Origin: Pelagibacteraceae bacterium AG-426-I15
GTDB lineage: Bacteria; Pseudomonadota; Alphaproteobacteria; Pelagibacterales; Pelagibacteraceae
Assembly (NCBI GenBank): GCA_003213135.1
Contig: QCNT01000001.1
Location: 62,001-126,000, forward strand
Direction: 5' to 3'
DNA: 64,000 nucleotides
In this document: positions 27,881 through 37,532 of the stretch, piece by piece
How the letters are laid out: each line of letters opens with the position of its first letter
How positions within the stretch are numbered: position 1 is the first letter of the stretch
Notes under the pieces: generated by a model
What the model was told of the DNA's origin: nothing
Seen by the model: the letters and a program-made list of their open reading frames with translations, nothing else
The model's database searches: none
Position numbers and translations under genes: made by a program

Positions 27881-29806
27881 TTAGGCTCTTTTTTCTTTAT
27901 CGTCTTTTGGGTCTACAACTTCTGCATCAACAACATTATCTTTATCTTTTTCTTTATTATCTTTAGCATTTTTATTATCTTGATCTTTGTTATTAGGCTT
28001 TTGTTGGCTTTTATAAACTGCTTCTCCTAATTTCATTGATGCTTGAATTAAGGCTTGTGTTTTTTTCTTAACTTCCTCGTTGTCTGTTCCTTTCAAAGAA
28101 TTCCTAAGATCCGACACAGATGTTTCTATAGCTTTTTTCTCAGTCTCAGTTATTTTAGAACCATGCTCTTTTAAATTTTTTTCAGTAGCATGAATTATTG
28201 TATCTGCTTGGTTTCTTGCATCTACAGCTTCTCTTTTTTTCTTGTCAGACTCTTTATTAGCCTCAGCTTCTTTGACCATATTTTTAATCTCTTCATCTGA
28301 TAAGCCACCAGATGCCTGAATTTGAATTTTCTGCTCTTTGCCAGTGCCTTTATCTTTAGCAGATACGTTCACGATACCATTGGCATCTATATCGAATGTT
28401 ACTTCAATTTGGGGAACACCTCTTGGCGCTGGGGCAATTCCAACAAGTTCAAAATTACCTAAAATTTTATTATCTGAAGCCATTTCTCTTTCGCCTTGCA
28501 ATACTCTTATAGATACAGCTGGCTGATTATCTTCTGCTGTTGAAAACACCTGACTTTTCTTAGTTGGTATAGTTGTATTCTTATCAATCAATTTAGTTGA
28601 AACACCACCAAGCGTTTCAATACCTAATGACAAAGGAGTTACATCCAATAATAATACATCTTTAACATCACCCTGTAGCACTCCGGCTTGTATAGCTGCG
28701 CCCATTGCTACAACTTCATCAGGATTAACACTTTTGTTTGGATCCTTTCCAAAAAAGTTCTTAACCGTTTCTACAATTTTTGGCATCCTTGTCATTCCAC
28801 CTACAAGAACAACTTCATTAATTTCCGCTGCTGAAAAACCAGAGTCTTTCAAAGCTGTTTTGCAAGGCTCAAAAGTTCTTTCAATTAAATTTTCAACTAA
28901 CGCTTCAAGTTTAGCTCTAGTAAATTTAAGGTTTATATGCTTTGGCCCTGTTTTATCTGCGGTAATAAATGGAAGATTAATCTCAGTCTGTGTTGCAGCA
29001 GACAATTCTATTTTAGCTTTTTCTGCTGATTCTTTTAGCCTTTGCAGTGCTAGCTTGTCTGTTTTTAAATCGATCCCATTATCTTTTTTAAATTCTGATA
29101 CTAAGTAATCAACAATAGCATCATCAAAATCTTCTCCACCTAAAAATGTGTCACCATTTGTGGATTTTACCTCAAAAACTCCGTCACCAATTTCTAATAT
29201 TGAGACATCGAAAGTTCCACCTCCCAAATCATAGACAGCAATTTTTTTTCCACCTTTTTTATCTAACCCATATGCCAGTGATGCAGCAGTTGGCTCATTA
29301 ATAATTCTTAAAACCTCTAAACCAGCAATTTTTCCAGCATCTTTTGTTGCTTGTCTTTGGGCATCATTAAAGTAGGCCGGTACCGTTATTACTGCTTTAG
29401 TAACAGGTTGTCCTAAATGCTTTTCAGCTGTTTCTTTCATTTTTTGAAGAATAAAAGCTGATATTTGAGATGGCGAATATTTTTTTCCTTTTGCCTCTAA
29501 CCAAGCATCATTTTTATCTGACTTAACAATTTTAAACGGAACTTTCTCTACATCTTTTTTAACTGATTGATCATCAAAAGTTCTTCCAATTAATCTTTTA
29601 GCCGCAAAAATTGTATCGCTAGGATTTGTTACTGCTTGTCTTTTAGCTGGTTGTCCTACAAGTTTTTCATCTTTTTCCAGAAAAGCAACTACTGATGGGG
29701 TAGTTCTCTGTCCCTCTGCATTTTCTATAACTTTAGCTTGTTTCCCATCCATTATTGCAACGCAGGAGTTTGTAGTACCTAAATCTATTCCAATTACTCT
29801 ACTCAT
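27881..29806 (-). CDS. dnaK: Chaperone DnaK
   Basis: Hsp70, 641 residues. The nucleotide-binding domain starts [15 protein letters not shown] and contains [13 protein letters not shown] and [13 protein letters not shown]. The interdomain linker [19 protein letters not shown] and a beta-sandwich substrate domain follow. A helical lid precedes a charged, Asn/Lys/Asp-rich tail. ATG 29806 is fixed by the conserved N-terminus, and no Shine-Dalgarno sequence precedes it. A heat-shock promoter lies immediately upstream, so the transcript may begin within a few bases of the ATG. Confidence 0.98.
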   Translation of the reverse strand: MSRVIGIDLGTTNSCVAIMDGKQAKVIENAEGQRTTPSVVAFLEKDEKLVGQPAKRQAVTNPSDTIFAAKRLIGRTFDDQSVKKDVEKVPFKIVKSDKNDAWLEAKGKKYSPSQISAFILQKMKETAEKHLGQPVTKAVITVPAYFNDAQRQATKDAGKIAGLEVLRIINEPTAASLAYGLDKKGGKKIAVYDLGGGTFDVSILEIGDGVFEVKSTNGDTFLGGEDFDDAIVDYLVSEFKKDNGIDLKTDKLALQRLKESAEKAKIELSAATQTEINLPFITADKTGPKHINLKFTRAKLEALVENLIERTFEPCKTALKDSGFSAAEINEVVLVGGMTRMPKIVETVKNFFGKDPNKSVNPDEVVAMGAAIQAGVLQGDVKDVLLLDVTPLSLGIETLGGVSTKLIDKNTTIPTKKSQVFSTAEDNQPAVSIRVLQGEREMASDNKILGNFELVGIAPAPRGVPQIEVTFDIDANGIVNVSAKDKGTGKEQKIQIQASGGLSDEEIKNMVKEAEANKESDKKKREAVDARNQADTIIHATEKNLKEHGSKITETEKKAIETSVSDLRNSLKGTDNEEVKKKTQALIQASMKLGEAVYKSQQKPNNKDQDNKNAKDNKEKDKDNVVDAEVVDPKDDKEKRA

Positions 29807-29814
29807 AATATTTT

Positions 29815-29844
29815 ATATATGGGTGTTATTTGAGTTTCTACAAG
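29815..29844 (-). promoter_or_regulatory. Sigma32 (RpoH) promoter of dnaK
   Basis: On the minus strand, CTTGTA (-35; CTTG at 29841-29844) is followed after heat-shock spacing by CCCATATAT (29815-29823). This closely matches CTTGAA / CCCCATnT. It is the best sigma32 match in the window. Only eight bases separate the -10 box from the dnaK ATG, so a leader of 0-5 bases is predicted. Confidence 0.7.
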
Positions 29845-29864
29845 TCCAAATTTAATAATTTTTT

Positions 29865-30434
29865 TCATTTTTTTTCCTTGTTTTCCTTATCTTTTTCCCC
29901 AGTTTTTTTTGATACTGCTACCATGGATGGTCTCAGGAGTCTTTCACCAAACATATAACCCGGCTGTATTTCTTGAACAATTGTTCCTTGTTCTACTTTA
30001 CCATCAACTATTTCCATCATAGCCTGGTGGAAATTGGGATCAAATTTTTTATTTAGCGCATCAATTTTTTCAATTTTATTTTTTTTAAAAATTGACAACA
30101 AATCTTTTTCAATAATTTCTATATTCTTTAAAAATTTATCAAGGTCTTTGTTATTTTTGAAAGCAGGGTCATTTTTTATTGAAAAATGCGCTCTCTGCAA
30201 ATTATCTAATATAGATAAATTTTCTCTCGCAAAATTGAAGCCTCCAAAGTCTATTGCCTCTTTAATTTCTTTTTCGAATCTATTCCTTTGATTTTCTAAT
30301 TCCGCAAGGGATCTAAGTAGCTTTTCTTCTGTATTTTTAAGTTTATCTTCAATACTTTCCTCTTTTTTTATATCTTTTTTTTCGTCCTTTTTTTCCATAT
30401 CTAATTCTTTATCTTGATCGTTTAAATTATCCAT
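29865..30434 (-). CDS. grpE: Nucleotide exchange factor GrpE
   Basis: Exchange factor for DnaK, 189 residues. An acidic/Lys-rich N-terminus and a long coiled coil (KLKNTEEKLLRSLAELENQRNRFEKEI) lead to the C-terminal beta wing. That wing holds NPNFHQAMMEI-like FDPNFHQAMMEIVDG, GTIVQEIQPGYMFGERLLRPSMVAV. It stands first in the chaperone run; hrcA and rph, often its neighbours in alphaproteobacteria, are not here. Divergent from rdgB across 41 bases. Confidence 0.95.
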   Translation of the reverse strand: MDNLNDQDKELDMEKKDEKKDIKKEESIEDKLKNTEEKLLRSLAELENQRNRFEKEIKEAIDFGGFNFARENLSILDNLQRAHFSIKNDPAFKNNKDLDKFLKNIEIIEKDLLSIFKKNKIEKIDALNKKFDPNFHQAMMEIVDGKVEQGTIVQEIQPGYMFGERLLRPSMVAVSKKTGEKDKENKEKK

Positions 30435-30440
30435 AATTTA

Positions 30441-30469
30441 TATATAGTAGCGATAAATTTGATTACCAG
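30441..30469 (-). promoter_or_regulatory. Candidate sigma32-like promoter of grpE
   Basis: CTGGTA (30464-30469) and CTACTATATA (minus strand, 30441-30450) sit at exactly the same spacing as CTTGTA and the -10 box before dnaK. Both are followed by TATATAAA. The -35 is weaker (CTGG instead of CTTG). The -10 box runs to within six bases of the ATG, again implying an almost leaderless message. Confidence 0.45.
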
Positions 30470-30475
30470 AGGGTT

Positions 30476-31081
30476 ATGAATAAAATTACTAAAATTCTAA
30501 TTGGAAGCAATAACAAGGGAAAATTCAAGGAGATAGCCGATCTTTTACCAAAAGGTATTAAAAAAAACTCTCCAACTCAATTCAGCCTTAAAAGCCCAGA
30601 GGAAACCGGAAACTCATTTATTGAAAACTCACAAATAAAGGCAAACTATTTTTCAGAAAAAACTAACATGGTTACTATTTCGGATGACTCAGGCCTCGAA
30701 GTAAATTGCCTTAATGGAAAGCCTGGCATTTTATCTGCAAGATGGGCAGAAGAATATGGCAGTTTCGACAATGCTATGGAAATAATATTAAAAGAAGTAG
30801 AAAAAGCAAACCGAAACGAAAAAATAAAAGATTATGGAGCTAAATTTATTTCTTGTTTAACTTTAAAATGGCCTAAAGGTGAAAAAATTTCTGAAATAGG
30901 CGAGATTGAAGGAACTATAACTACAAAAAAAGGAAAAAACGGATTTGGATACGATCCAATATTTATTCCAAAAGGATTTAATATCACATTTGCAGAAATG
31001 AATTACAAAGAAAAACTTTTAATAGATCACAGATTTATTGCATATAAAAAATTAGAAAAAAAAATTAAAAATTACTTTTAA
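30476..31081 (+). CDS. rdgB: Non-canonical purine NTP pyrophosphatase RdgB
   Basis: House-cleaning ITP/dITP/XTP pyrophosphatase, 201 residues. The N-terminal substrate-binding motif is IGSNNKGKFKEI (T/S-x-N-x-x-K). The metal-binding region is ISDDSGLEVNCLNGKPGILSARWA, and GFGYDPIF is the C-terminal signature. In alphaproteobacteria it is usually near hrcA-rph and grpE; here it is divergent from grpE. The 3' end overlaps the LpoA-like gene convergently by 17 bases. Confidence 0.95.
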   Translation: MNKITKILIGSNNKGKFKEIADLLPKGIKKNSPTQFSLKSPEETGNSFIENSQIKANYFSEKTNMVTISDDSGLEVNCLNGKPGILSARWAEEYGSFDNAMEIILKEVEKANRNEKIKDYGAKFISCLTLKWPKGEKISEIGEIEGTITTKKGKNGFGYDPIFIPKGFNITFAEMNYKEKLLIDHRFIAYKKLEKKIKNYF

Positions 31082-32228
31082 CAAATTTATTTTCATCCAA
31101 CTTATAAATATTAAGATTTTGTATGACTTTATTTCCAGATATTAAAAATTTTCCAATTTTTCCTTTAATTTCATTCTTCATATTAAAATCCTTAACAGTA
31201 TTAATTTTAATATTTTTTTTCCAAAGATAATATATCAAGCCAACGGAGTCGTAAGATAATATTGTGATTTTGTTTGGTTTATATTTATAGAGTTTATGAA
31301 ATTTATCAGTAAATCTCTCCATATTTTTCAAATCTACAGAAGGGAAATAAAAATTTTTGATAGAACTCTCGTCTAATATACTATCGTCAAACCATTGATT
31401 AGCAGATATAATAAGAATCTCTTTTCCTAAAACATCAGTATATGCAAGTGATGTTAAAACACTCTTTAAACCACTTCCAAAATCTATAATAATTATGGAG
31501 TCAAAATTAACTTTTCCAAGAGTATGTTTTTGCTTAAGCAACTCTAGTTCCTTAGAATTTAATTCCGCTCCCGCGTTTTCTAATTGTTTGATTCTTGACT
31601 CTAAATTGATTTTTCTTTGTTTATAATTTGTTAATTTTTCTATTTGGCTTGTGAGTTTTTTGGGATCATTACTATATTTAAAAATTTTTTTGTTTTTAAA
31701 ATTAATTAAACTTAAATTTTTTTCTACATGTTTGGCATAATCATTATTAGGATAAAGAATTATAGTCTTTTTTTTTTTATTTTTTTCAATAAATTTTTTT
31801 ATAGCAATTAATTGAGACTCTAAATTTATGCCCATCATAATTACATTATTATTGAAATTTGAGTCTATATTTGAAAGTGATAAAAATATTAAATCATCAA
31901 AGCGATTTATTTCTTTAATGAATTCAGAGTCAACAGGTCCAACAACTATTTTTACTCCTTCTTTTCGAAACTCTTCACAAGCTTTTAGAATTTTTTCTTT
32001 ATCTGAACCAGAGTCCTTTGGATAAACTCTAATAGATTTATCGCCTATATCATGTAAAGCTAAATTAACTGAATACAAAACAGTTTCACCCAAATCTTTA
32101 AATTCCCCTGAAAAGGGAGCTAAAACTCCTACTTTGAGCAGTGCATTATTTTTGTTTTCAACCGCTAGAACATAAGTGTTAAAAGAAATTAATAAATAAG
32201 ATAAAACTATCTTAAAAAGATTTTTCAT
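31065..32228 (-). CDS. LpoA-like periplasmic-binding-fold protein (PBP activator family)
   Basis: A 387-residue exported protein. The signal peptide (residues 1-22) ends in YVLA, without a lipobox Cys, so it is probably soluble periplasmic rather than a lipoprotein. The remainder has the type I periplasmic-binding fold: LLKVGVLAPFSGEFKDLGETVLYSVNLAL, IVVGPVDSEFIKEIN and KKKTIILYPNNDYAK. The position next to rsmI and a BON lipoprotein mirrors the E. coli rsmI / lpoA ... dolP locus. This suggests the penicillin-binding-protein activator (LppC) family rather than an amino-acid ABC transporter; no transporter genes are near. Divergent from rsmI with a 5-base gap. Confidence 0.75.
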   Translation of the reverse strand: MKNLFKIVLSYLLISFNTYVLAVENKNNALLKVGVLAPFSGEFKDLGETVLYSVNLALHDIGDKSIRVYPKDSGSDKEKILKACEEFRKEGVKIVVGPVDSEFIKEINRFDDLIFLSLSNIDSNFNNNVIMMGINLESQLIAIKKFIEKNKKKKTIILYPNNDYAKHVEKNLSLINFKNKKIFKYSNDPKKLTSQIEKLTNYKQRKINLESRIKQLENAGAELNSKELELLKQKHTLGKVNFDSIIIIDFGSGLKSVLTSLAYTDVLGKEILIISANQWFDDSILDESSIKNFYFPSVDLKNMERFTDKFHKLYKYKPNKITILSYDSVGLIYYLWKKNIKINTVKDFNMKNEIKGKIGKFLISGNKVIQNLNIYKLDENKFVKSNF

Positions 32229-32233
32229 AATTT

Positions 32234-33073
32234 ATGAATGATTTTCTACCAGGATTATACATTGTTTCAACGCCTATAGGCAATCTAGAGGATATTACAT
32301 TAAGAGCTTTAAAAGTATTAAAAAATTCAGACCAAATTCTTTGTGAAGACACTAGAAGATCTCTTAAATTACTAAACTATTACGACATTAAAAAGAAGTT
32401 GGTCTCAAACCATAAATTTAATGAAAAAAATGTTGCAAATTCAGTTGTTGAGTTATTACAAAAAGGAAAAATCATATCAATAATTTCAGACGCAGGCACC
32501 CCCACACTTTCTGATCCAGGTCAAATATTAATTAAGGAGTGTATGAAAAAAAATATAAAAATATTTCCTATTCCTGGCGCTTCAGCGGTAACAACAGCTA
32601 TTAGTGTATCAGGGTTTAATGACAAATACTTTTTTTATGGGTTTCTTCCAAAAAAAAGCAATGAAATAGAAAAAATTTGTAATGAGTTAAAAAATTACAA
32701 TTACAGTATCGTTTTTTTTCTTCCTGTAATTAAATTTAATTTTTACTTAAAGTATTTTAAAAAATTTTTTTCGGGAAGAAAAATTTTTGTTGCTAGAGAA
32801 ATGACAAAAATACACGAAACTTTTTATCGTCATAACCTTGAAAGTTTTGAGGGTTTAAAAACTAATGTAAAGGGCGAAATAACAGTTGTTTTATCAAAAA
32901 AAAATAGTAAGAAAACCAGAGATATAAATTTAGACAATGAAAAATTATCTGTTGAAATATTAAAATATTTAAAGAGATATTCTTTGAAAGATGTTGTAAA
33001 ACTGATATCAGAGAAAAATGGAATACCAAAAAAAACAATTTATAAACTCTGTCTTAAACTTAAGAAAAAATGA
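32234..33073 (+). CDS. rsmI: 16S rRNA (cytidine1402-2'-O)-methyltransferase RsmI
   Basis: SAM-dependent tetrapyrrole-methylase-fold enzyme, 279 residues. GLYIVSTPIGNLEDITLRALKVL at the N-terminus and CEDTRRSLKLLNYY are classical RsmI. SDAGTPTLSDPG and IPGASAVTTAISVSGF are the SAM-binding loops. It is divergent from the LpoA-like gene and overlaps the BON lipoprotein start by 4 bases. Confidence 0.95.
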   Translation: MNDFLPGLYIVSTPIGNLEDITLRALKVLKNSDQILCEDTRRSLKLLNYYDIKKKLVSNHKFNEKNVANSVVELLQKGKIISIISDAGTPTLSDPGQILIKECMKKNIKIFPIPGASAVTTAISVSGFNDKYFFYGFLPKKSNEIEKICNELKNYNYSIVFFLPVIKFNFYLKYFKKFFSGRKIFVAREMTKIHETFYRHNLESFEGLKTNVKGEITVVLSKKNSKKTRDINLDNEKLSVEILKYLKRYSLKDVVKLISEKNGIPKKTIYKLCLKLKKK

Positions 33074-33660
33074 AAAATTATTTTAATATTCTTTTTTTAT
33101 TCTGTTTTTTAAATTCATGTGTAGGTAGTTCGTCGATAGGAATTTTCGGATCTGGTGTTAGCGTGGCGTATGACCCACGAACTGTAGGAATGCAAATCGA
33201 TGACTCAATTATGCAAAAAAACTTAACAGCTAGGCTAGCTCTAACAGATAAAAAAAATCTAATTTATATAAGCACCAAAGTTTTAGATGGAAATATTTTT
33301 TTATCAGGAAAAGTAAATGAGCCTGAGGAAAAACTAAAAATAATAAAATTAGCATGGGAGACAAAAGGAGTACGATCAGTTAAAACTGCCATAACAATCA
33401 AAGGCGAAACAAATTTTAAAAACTCTGCTAAAGATGCTTTAATTACAACTCAGTTAAAAACTTCATTAATTTTCAGCAAAAATGTGAAAGCAACAAATTA
33501 TAATATAGATACTATAAATGGAAAAATTTATATATTTGGGATTTCAATGACCGATGAGGAAAAGAGAAAAGTCGTCGAAGAGGCAAAAAATATCTACGGA
33601 GTTAAGGAAGTAATCCCAAGTATAATTCTTGTAGAAGATCTCAGTAGAAATAAAACTTAA
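33070..33660 (+). CDS. BON-domain lipoprotein (DolP-like)
   Basis: A 196-residue lipoprotein with lipobox FLNSC. An SS..G..GSGVSVAYDPRTVG linker is followed by two BON domains at about 40-110 and 115-190. Both carry G-x-V-x-L-x-G-type strands (DGNIFLSGKVNEPEEK and NGKIYIFGISMTDEEK). DolP supports outer-membrane integrity in E. coli and also lies in the rsmI-lpoA neighbourhood, so the context supports orthology. ATGA overlap with rsmI; 4-base convergent overlap with maeB. Confidence 0.85.
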   Translation: MKNYFNILFLFCFLNSCVGSSSIGIFGSGVSVAYDPRTVGMQIDDSIMQKNLTARLALTDKKNLIYISTKVLDGNIFLSGKVNEPEEKLKIIKLAWETKGVRSVKTAITIKGETNFKNSAKDALITTQLKTSLIFSKNVKATNYNIDTINGKIYIFGISMTDEEKRKVVEEAKNIYGVKEVIPSIILVEDLSRNKT

Positions 33661-35948
33661 TTTTTTTTATTCTTATAATCTATTACCTCAGAGGAGTAAG
33701 CGGCTACAGATGCAAGGTTTAATATATCGTTTGGAGACGACCTTAATGGAGCAATTTCAATTGGCAATCCCAATCCAATTAAAAGGGGACCAATTGTTTT
33801 AGCACCGCCAATAGTTCTCATTAATTTTGTTGAAATCGCAGCGCTATGCAAAGCAGGCATTATCAAAATATTTGCATTACCCACTATTTTTGAAAAAGGA
33901 TAAGTTTCTTTATACTTTGGATTTAAAGCAACATCTGGTTGCATCTCACCATCAAAATCGAAATCCACACTTTTATTTTTTAAAATTTCAATTGCCTCTC
34001 TAACGTGTTTTGTATTTCTTGAAGAAGGTTTACCAAAAGTCGAGTGAGATAAAAAAGCCACTTTAGGTTCAAATCCAAATAACTTAGCTACTCTTACACT
34101 TGATATTGCAATTTTAGTTAAATTTTCAGCTGTGGGAAAGTCATTTACCTGTGTGTCTGCAATGAATACAGTTTTTTTCGGCGTTATTAGCATATTAAGT
34201 CCGAATAAAATCTCACCAGTTCTAGCTTCAACTACTTTTTTAAGACTTTCAATTGATGCAGCATAATGTCTAATATTTCCAGTAACCATTGCGTCTGCAT
34301 CACCACACTCAACCATTGAAGACCCCCATATAATTCTGTCATTTCTAATCAATCTATCAACATCTCTCTCCAACAAACCTTGTCTCTGTAATTTTGAATA
34401 TAATTTTTTTGAGTATTTCTCTCTTTTATCTTTATCAGTAGAATTAACAATTTTTATCTTATAATTTTCATCTAAACCTATTTCCCTAAGTTGTTCTTGT
34501 ACCCTTTTTTCATTTCCAATTACTATTGGGGTACCTAAGCGACTATTTTTAAAAGCTACTGCCGCTTTTAACATATTTTCATCTTCACCTTCTGCAAAGA
34601 CAACTGTTTTAGGTCTTTTCTTAACTTGAGCATTAATTCCTTGCATTATACTCATAGAGGGATCAAGCCTGTTACTTAATTGATCTTTATATGTTTCAAT
34701 ATCTTTTATCTTTTTTCTTGCTACGCCAGTTTTCATTGCTGCTTGGGCAACCGCAGCAGGTATCCTGCTGATCAATCTTGGATCAAAAGTTGAAGGAATA
34801 ATATACTCTTTACCGTAGTGAGGTCTTTCTCCGCCATAAGCATTAACCACTTCATCAGGAACCTCTTCTCTTGCGAGTGTTGCAATAGCTTTAGCAGCAG
34901 CTATCTTCATTTCATCATTAATTTCTTTTGCTCTCACATCAAGCGCGCCCCTAAATATATATGGAAATCCGATCAAATTATTAACCTGATTAGGATAGTC
35001 CGATCTTCCCGTTGCAACTATTGCATCAGATCTTACTTCGTCAACTAATTCTGGTTTAATCTCCGGATCAGGATTTGCACAGGCAAATATTATTGGATTT
35101 TTAGCCATAGATTTTACCATATCTTGGGTTAGAACATTCTTAGCTGACAATCCTAAAAAAACATCTGAACCTTTTATTGCATCTTTAAGATTTCTTAGTT
35201 TAGTTTCAACTGCATAAGCTGATTTAAATTGATCAATATTATCTCTGCCTTTATAGATCACGCCTTTTCGATCAAGCATAATTATATTTTGAGTTTTAAT
35301 TCCAATACTTTTGAAAAGATTTGCACATGCAAGCGCTGAAGCCCCAGCACCATTTATAACTATTTTTACCTCTCCTGGTTTTTTATTAGAAATATCAAGA
35401 GCATTAATTAGTGCAGCAGATGTAATTATAGCAGTACCATGTTGGTCATCATGAAAAATAGGTATATCAAGAGTTTCTCTTAATTTTCTCTCAATAATAA
35501 AACAATCAGGCGCAGCAATATCTTCCAAATTAATACCCCCAAAACTATTTCCAATATTCTGAATACATTTAATTATTTCATCTGCATTTTTATTATCTAT
35601 TTCAATGTCGATAGCATCAATATCTGCAAACCTTTTAAATAAAACAGCCTTTCCTTCCATAACAGGTTTAGATGCTAAAGCACCCAAATCCCCTAAACCT
35701 AAAATTGCTGAACCATTGCTTATCACAGCCACCAAGTTTCCTTTGCTTGTATATTCATAGGCTGCATCAGGGTTTTTAGAAATTTCTATAACTGGAACAG
35801 CAACCCCTGGAGAATATGCTAGGGAAAGGTCTCTTTTTGTAGTCAAAGATTTTGATGAGATAATCTCAATTTTGCCAGACTTTCCTCTATTATGAAAGTC
35901 TAATGCCTCTTTATCAGTGTAGTGATCAATTTTTGATTTTTTTGTCAT
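33657..35948 (-). CDS. maeB: NADP-dependent malic enzyme with phosphotransacetylase-like domain
   Basis: Converts malate to pyruvate, CO2 and NADPH. The N-terminal malic-enzyme half holds LSLAYSPGVAVPV, the ERKLRETLDIPIFHDDQHGTA catalytic region and NAD(P) loop NGAGASALA. The C-terminal half (from about residue 430) resembles phosphate acetyltransferase (FAEGEDENMLKAA, GLGLPIEIAPL) but in this family is regulatory. 763 residues from ATG 35948. An in-frame ATG ten codons upstream (35978) is possible, but the family N-terminus fits the internal Met (MTKKSKIDHYTDKEAL). Divergent from murJ. Confidence 0.94.
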   Translation of the reverse strand: MTKKSKIDHYTDKEALDFHNRGKSGKIEIISSKSLTTKRDLSLAYSPGVAVPVIEISKNPDAAYEYTSKGNLVAVISNGSAILGLGDLGALASKPVMEGKAVLFKRFADIDAIDIEIDNKNADEIIKCIQNIGNSFGGINLEDIAAPDCFIIERKLRETLDIPIFHDDQHGTAIITSAALINALDISNKKPGEVKIVINGAGASALACANLFKSIGIKTQNIIMLDRKGVIYKGRDNIDQFKSAYAVETKLRNLKDAIKGSDVFLGLSAKNVLTQDMVKSMAKNPIIFACANPDPEIKPELVDEVRSDAIVATGRSDYPNQVNNLIGFPYIFRGALDVRAKEINDEMKIAAAKAIATLAREEVPDEVVNAYGGERPHYGKEYIIPSTFDPRLISRIPAAVAQAAMKTGVARKKIKDIETYKDQLSNRLDPSMSIMQGINAQVKKRPKTVVFAEGEDENMLKAAVAFKNSRLGTPIVIGNEKRVQEQLREIGLDENYKIKIVNSTDKDKREKYSKKLYSKLQRQGLLERDVDRLIRNDRIIWGSSMVECGDADAMVTGNIRHYAASIESLKKVVEARTGEILFGLNMLITPKKTVFIADTQVNDFPTAENLTKIAISSVRVAKLFGFEPKVAFLSHSTFGKPSSRNTKHVREAIEILKNKSVDFDFDGEMQPDVALNPKYKETYPFSKIVGNANILIMPALHSAAISTKLMRTIGGAKTIGPLLIGLGLPIEIAPLRSSPNDILNLASVAAYSSEVIDYKNKKN

Positions 35949-36005
35949 TAAATTTTGAGTATGTAATATAAATGACATTAAATCACTAATAATTTTGGCT
36001 TAATT

Positions 36006-37532
36006 ATGAATTTACTATCTTCAACATCAATTTTTAGTTTTTATACATTACTTAGTAGAATTTTAGGCTATTTGAGAGACATTATTATAGCTATTTTTCT
36101 TGGAACAAGTGTATATGCGGATGCTTTTTTTGTGGCTTTTAGACTTCCAAATACTTTTCGTAGATTATTTGCTGAAGGTACATTTAATGCAGCCTTTATT
36201 CCCAGCTATGCAGAAGAAAACTTAAAAAGCAAAGAAAGAGGGAAGAAATTTGCAGATGAAGTTTTTAACCTTCTTCTAATTTTTTTGATTGTCACAGTTT
36301 TGCTAATAGAAATATTTACTCCCTTTTTAGTTTATATAATAGCTCCAGGCTTTTACAATAATCCTGACAAATTTTCTCTAGCAGTAGAATTAACGAGGAT
36401 TACATTTCCTTTTTTGCTTTTCGTGAGTTTGTCATCATTATTATCAGGAGTATTAAATACAAATAATAAGTTTGCCGCTGCTGCCGCTGCGCCAATTATT
36501 CTTAACATTATTTTGATTTTATCAATGATAATTTCTTTTTATTTAAAATTAAATTTTGCAAAGAATTTATCTATAGGCGTTACATTAGCAGGAATATTAC
36601 AATTAATTATTCTTCTATTTTTTACAAAAAAATATTATTTCCCATCAATCATATTAAATTTTAGGATCAGAAATAGTCTTAAACGTTTCTTTAAAAAACT
36701 TTTACCCAGCATTTTTTCTTCTGGGGTAACCCAAATCAATATACTTATTGGGACTATAATAGCCTCATTTCAAACAGGCGCAGTATCTTATTTATATTAT
36801 GCCGATAGAGTTTATCAAATTAATCTTGCAATTGCTGGCATAGCAGTTGGAACTGTAGCTTTACCAAGTTTAACAAAGAGTATTAAAAATAATGATAAAA
36901 ATAAGGTTAATTTAATACAAAATAAATCAATTGAATTATCTTTATTATTATCACTTCCAGCCACGTTTGGACTTTTGATAGCATCAAATCAAATAGTGAA
37001 TTCTTTATTTGGATATGGTTCTTTCAATGTATTAGATATTTCTAATACATCACTTGCACTTATTTATTTTGCGTTGGGCGTTCCAGCTTTTGCGTTAATT
37101 AAAGTTTTATCTAATTTTTATTTTGCAAGAGATAATACAAAATCACCCTTTTATATATCTTTTATAAGCATGATTTTGAATATTCTGATAAGTATTTCTT
37201 TTTTTAAAAAATATGGATTTATAATAATACCTATTGCCACTTCGATCTCAACCTGGGTAGCAGTATTAATTTATTTTTACTTATTAATAAACAGAAAAAT
37301 TATTAGCTTCGAAAATAAAAACTTAATTAATTTTTTTAAAATTTCTTTAGCTGTATTCTTAATGTGCTTTTTCTTACATTTTGGTTTAGATTATTTTGAG
37401 GATAAGTTTAAATATGGTTATAATTTTAAATTAATTTATTTACTTATTGTGGTAAGTTTATCTGCAGGTATATATCTGTTAGCAGCAAATCTTTTAGGAG
37501 TGTTAAATTTAAAAAATTTTAAGTTAAAATGA
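36006..37532 (+). CDS. murJ: Lipid II flippase MurJ (MviN)
   Basis: Polytopic inner-membrane protein of 508 residues with about 14 hydrophobic segments. [38 protein letters not shown] near the N-terminus is the MurJ signature with essential Arg residues. ALPSLTKS and the central YYADRVYQ segment also match. It moves lipid II across the membrane for peptidoglycan synthesis. The stop overlaps trpS (ATGA); the murJ-trpS pair is common in alphaproteobacteria. Confidence 0.94.
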   Translation: MNLLSSTSIFSFYTLLSRILGYLRDIIIAIFLGTSVYADAFFVAFRLPNTFRRLFAEGTFNAAFIPSYAEENLKSKERGKKFADEVFNLLLIFLIVTVLLIEIFTPFLVYIIAPGFYNNPDKFSLAVELTRITFPFLLFVSLSSLLSGVLNTNNKFAAAAAAPIILNIILILSMIISFYLKLNFAKNLSIGVTLAGILQLIILLFFTKKYYFPSIILNFRIRNSLKRFFKKLLPSIFSSGVTQINILIGTIIASFQTGAVSYLYYADRVYQINLAIAGIAVGTVALPSLTKSIKNNDKNKVNLIQNKSIELSLLLSLPATFGLLIASNQIVNSLFGYGSFNVLDISNTSLALIYFALGVPAFALIKVLSNFYFARDNTKSPFYISFISMILNILISISFFKKYGFIIIPIATSISTWVAVLIYFYLLINRKIISFENKNLINFFKISLAVFLMCFFLHFGLDYFEDKFKYGYNFKLIYLLIVVSLSAGIYLLAANLLGVLNLKNFKLK

